Made by a program: the position numbers and the translations under genes
DNA from: Holothuria scabra
Taxonomy: Eukaryota > Echinodermata > Holothuroidea > Aspidochirotida > Holothuriidae
NCBI GenBank assembly: GCA_037179385.1
Contig: CM074179.1
Location: 31,315,903-31,379,902 of the forward strand
DNA length: 64,000 nucleotides
Direction: 5' to 3'
The notes under the pieces: model-generated
Seen by the model: the letters and a program-made list of their open reading frames with translations, nothing else
What the model was told of the DNA's origin: nothing
The model's database searches: none
In this document: positions 60,507 to 64,000 of the stretch, one piece after another
How the letters are laid out: each line of letters opens with the position of its first letter
Numbering within the stretch: position 1 is the stretch's first letter

Positions 60507-61866
60507 GTGAGAATATTATCGGAATTAATTCTCAGTATGACAGTTAGGATTTTATAAATTAACAACTGTGTTGGTGACTGTACAAGTCCTTCTTCATCCC
60601 TGCTTCTCAAGAAGCAGAGGCTGCAATGCCGATGATGACTTTGATGGAGTTGATGATGAATCATGAGAGCGGGCTCATTTCTTTCCTTTGTTATCATACT
60701 CGTCTTTTTATGATTAAGCACTGTTATACGTAGTTTTTATTTTGTGGTACAAGCTCGACAGTTTAACTGTTTTTCTGAAGTGTCCTGTCCTTTCCCAATT
60801 TTGTTATCAATACTAAGTTATAGTAAAGACGGAAATACTGAATGACGAATTGACAAATGAACTAACTTACCTATTGCATGAATGAACGAAAGAACAAATG
60901 AACAAGCCATCCAATGAACGAACAAACGAATGAATGAATGAACGAACGAATGCACGAATGAACGAATAAAAGAATGAACGAATGAACGAAGGAAGGAATG
61001 AACAAATGAACGAACAAATGAATGACATGATGACCTGACGAAGGCCATGAAGACGATACTGGAAACTGATACAGTTGGTTAGATGAATCATAACTGTCGA
61101 TGTATTCGGTGTCATCATTATCATACTAAGCATGCTAATCATTTGATAAAGGGCTTAATAGCAGCTCTCTTTTTCTTTTGATGTGTTTTTACTCATATAA
61201 GTTCACAAAATCATTATACTTCTTGAGAACATATTTTGTCATTTACGTTGTTGTTTAACTGATCTTTTATAGACAGATGAAATCTTGTTTCGATCCAAGC
61301 ATCACTGTTCTTGTTTATAACACCACTATACCACAAAAAATGACTTTCAGACAAAAGTATCGATACGTTTTACCTAAGGGAAGACGAAAGTCGAGAAAGA
61401 AATCCAATCAAAAGGCAAAATTGTGTTCAGTGAGTGACCTTGACGTTGCTTTACACACTCTAACAGCACAAAACAATTGTGCAATCATCGGAAACAGTGG
61501 TATCATTTTGGAAAGTGGATGTGGAAAGGACATTGATGCACACGACTTCGTATTGAGAGCTAACCTGGCAAAGATAAATGGATACACAGACGATGTAGGA
61601 AATAGGACGAACATCATGATGATCAATTTAGAAACGGTGCGTACATTATATGACGTACTAATCACGAACTCTACAATGAACGAAAAAGCGAGGTCAGATA
61701 TGTTAAAATACCTCCATACCATAACGGGGGCCATTTTATGGTATCCGAAGGCAACCGGTGCTGCAATTGCTAAGAAATTGCAGAAACTTGCTACAGTTAT
61801 TACAGATGAAGGAATCAAAGTCAAATTTGCCTTTAGTTTCAGTTCAGCGGTAACGCCAAGTAAAAG
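60414..61866 (+). CDS. ST8SIA-like: Gene D: ST8Sia-like sialyltransferase, exons 2-3 (partial)
   Basis: Join 60414-60506 and 61273-61866. The last exon, carrying motifs S and VS, must lie beyond the right edge, and exon 1 was not found. Motif L is complete (NCAIIGNSG, SGCGKDIDAHDFVLRANLA, DDVGNRTN). The gene is a close duplicate of gene A with the same splice phases. It has two extra codons near 61670 and begins only 0.9 kb after the gene C stop. That gap seems tight for a promoter plus first exon, so exon 1 may lie upstream within gene C or be lost. Confidence 0.8.
60840..61025. repeat. GAAC/GAAT tetranucleotide tract before gene D exon 3
   Basis: Counterpart of 3418-3600, here longer and more regular (aatgaacgaacgaatg). 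Confidence 0.7.
61273..61866 (+). CDS. ST8SIA-like: Gene D exon 3 (sialylmotif L)
   Basis: Acceptor gatcttttatag and donor ag|gtaagc bound 594 nt starting RQMKSCFDPSITVLVY. The donor-binding asparagines are conserved. An (AT)n tract begins about 80 nt after the donor. Confidence 0.88.
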
Positions 61867-61941
61867 GTAAGCAATTTCATACATTTATTTCACCTAGTAG
61901 CGCAATCACCAGGCTAAAGTGAAACCACTAAACTTTAATGA

Positions 61942-64000
<2,059 letters not shown>

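Overview
The window is animal nuclear DNA. It is AT-rich, has long introns with GT/AG splice sites, and carries SINEs, LINEs, a Penelope-like remnant, hAT elements, MITEs and microsatellites. There are no bacterial-style operons. The only recognisable host genes form a local cluster of alpha-2,8-sialyltransferase-like (ST8Sia, GT29 family) paralogs. The transposon mix and this gene family suggest a marine invertebrate, perhaps a deuterostome such as an echinoderm, hemichordate or amphioxus. That placement is inference; no marker fixes the species.

Four paralogs are visible. Gene A (+) has exons 2-4 (2795-2887, 3728-4315, 7089-7353); its first exon was not found. Gene B (-) has four exons: 41954-41776, 38726-38634, 30141-29524 and 24799-24532. 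Together they give an uninterrupted frame of about 385 residues. Gene C (+) has three exons: 48223-48428, 55394-55996 and 59216-59474, giving about 355 residues. Gene D (+) has exons 2 and 3 (60414-60506, 61273-61866) and runs off the right edge. B and C are head-to-head. Every intron interrupts a codon after its second base, so all internal exons are symmetric. A, B and the visible part of D keep the ST8Sia motifs. C keeps the four structural cysteines but has lost donor-binding and motif III residues, so it may be a non-catalytic or re-purposed copy.

Layout: 1-7.4 kb, gene A with a Penelope-like remnant in its last intron. 7.4-15.2 kb, MITEs, tRNA-like repeats and an old LINE fragment. 15.2-20.4 kb, a nearly full-length L1/Tx1-type LINE with a 14-bp target-site duplication, inserted at the tail of a tRNA-derived SINE. 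21-24 kb, low-complexity and unidentified repeats. 24.5-42 kb, gene B, with introns holding an RT fragment, a minisatellite-bearing element, a palindromic MITE, a 1.7-kb hAT element with a perfect 8-bp TSD, and a decayed DUF4371-type hAT transposase. 42-48 kb, the B/C intergenic region with SINEs, a 388-bp tandem duplication and a very long ACAT microsatellite. 48-59.5 kb, gene C, with a 2.4-kb hAT element (perfect 8-bp TSD) in intron 1 and the same minisatellite element as gene B in its last intron. 59.5-64 kb, gene D and a long AT repeat.

The flanks of genes A and D (1945-4395 and 59449-61944) are paralogous, including the 3' end of a C-like gene next to A. This implies that a C-like/D-like pair was duplicated as a block.
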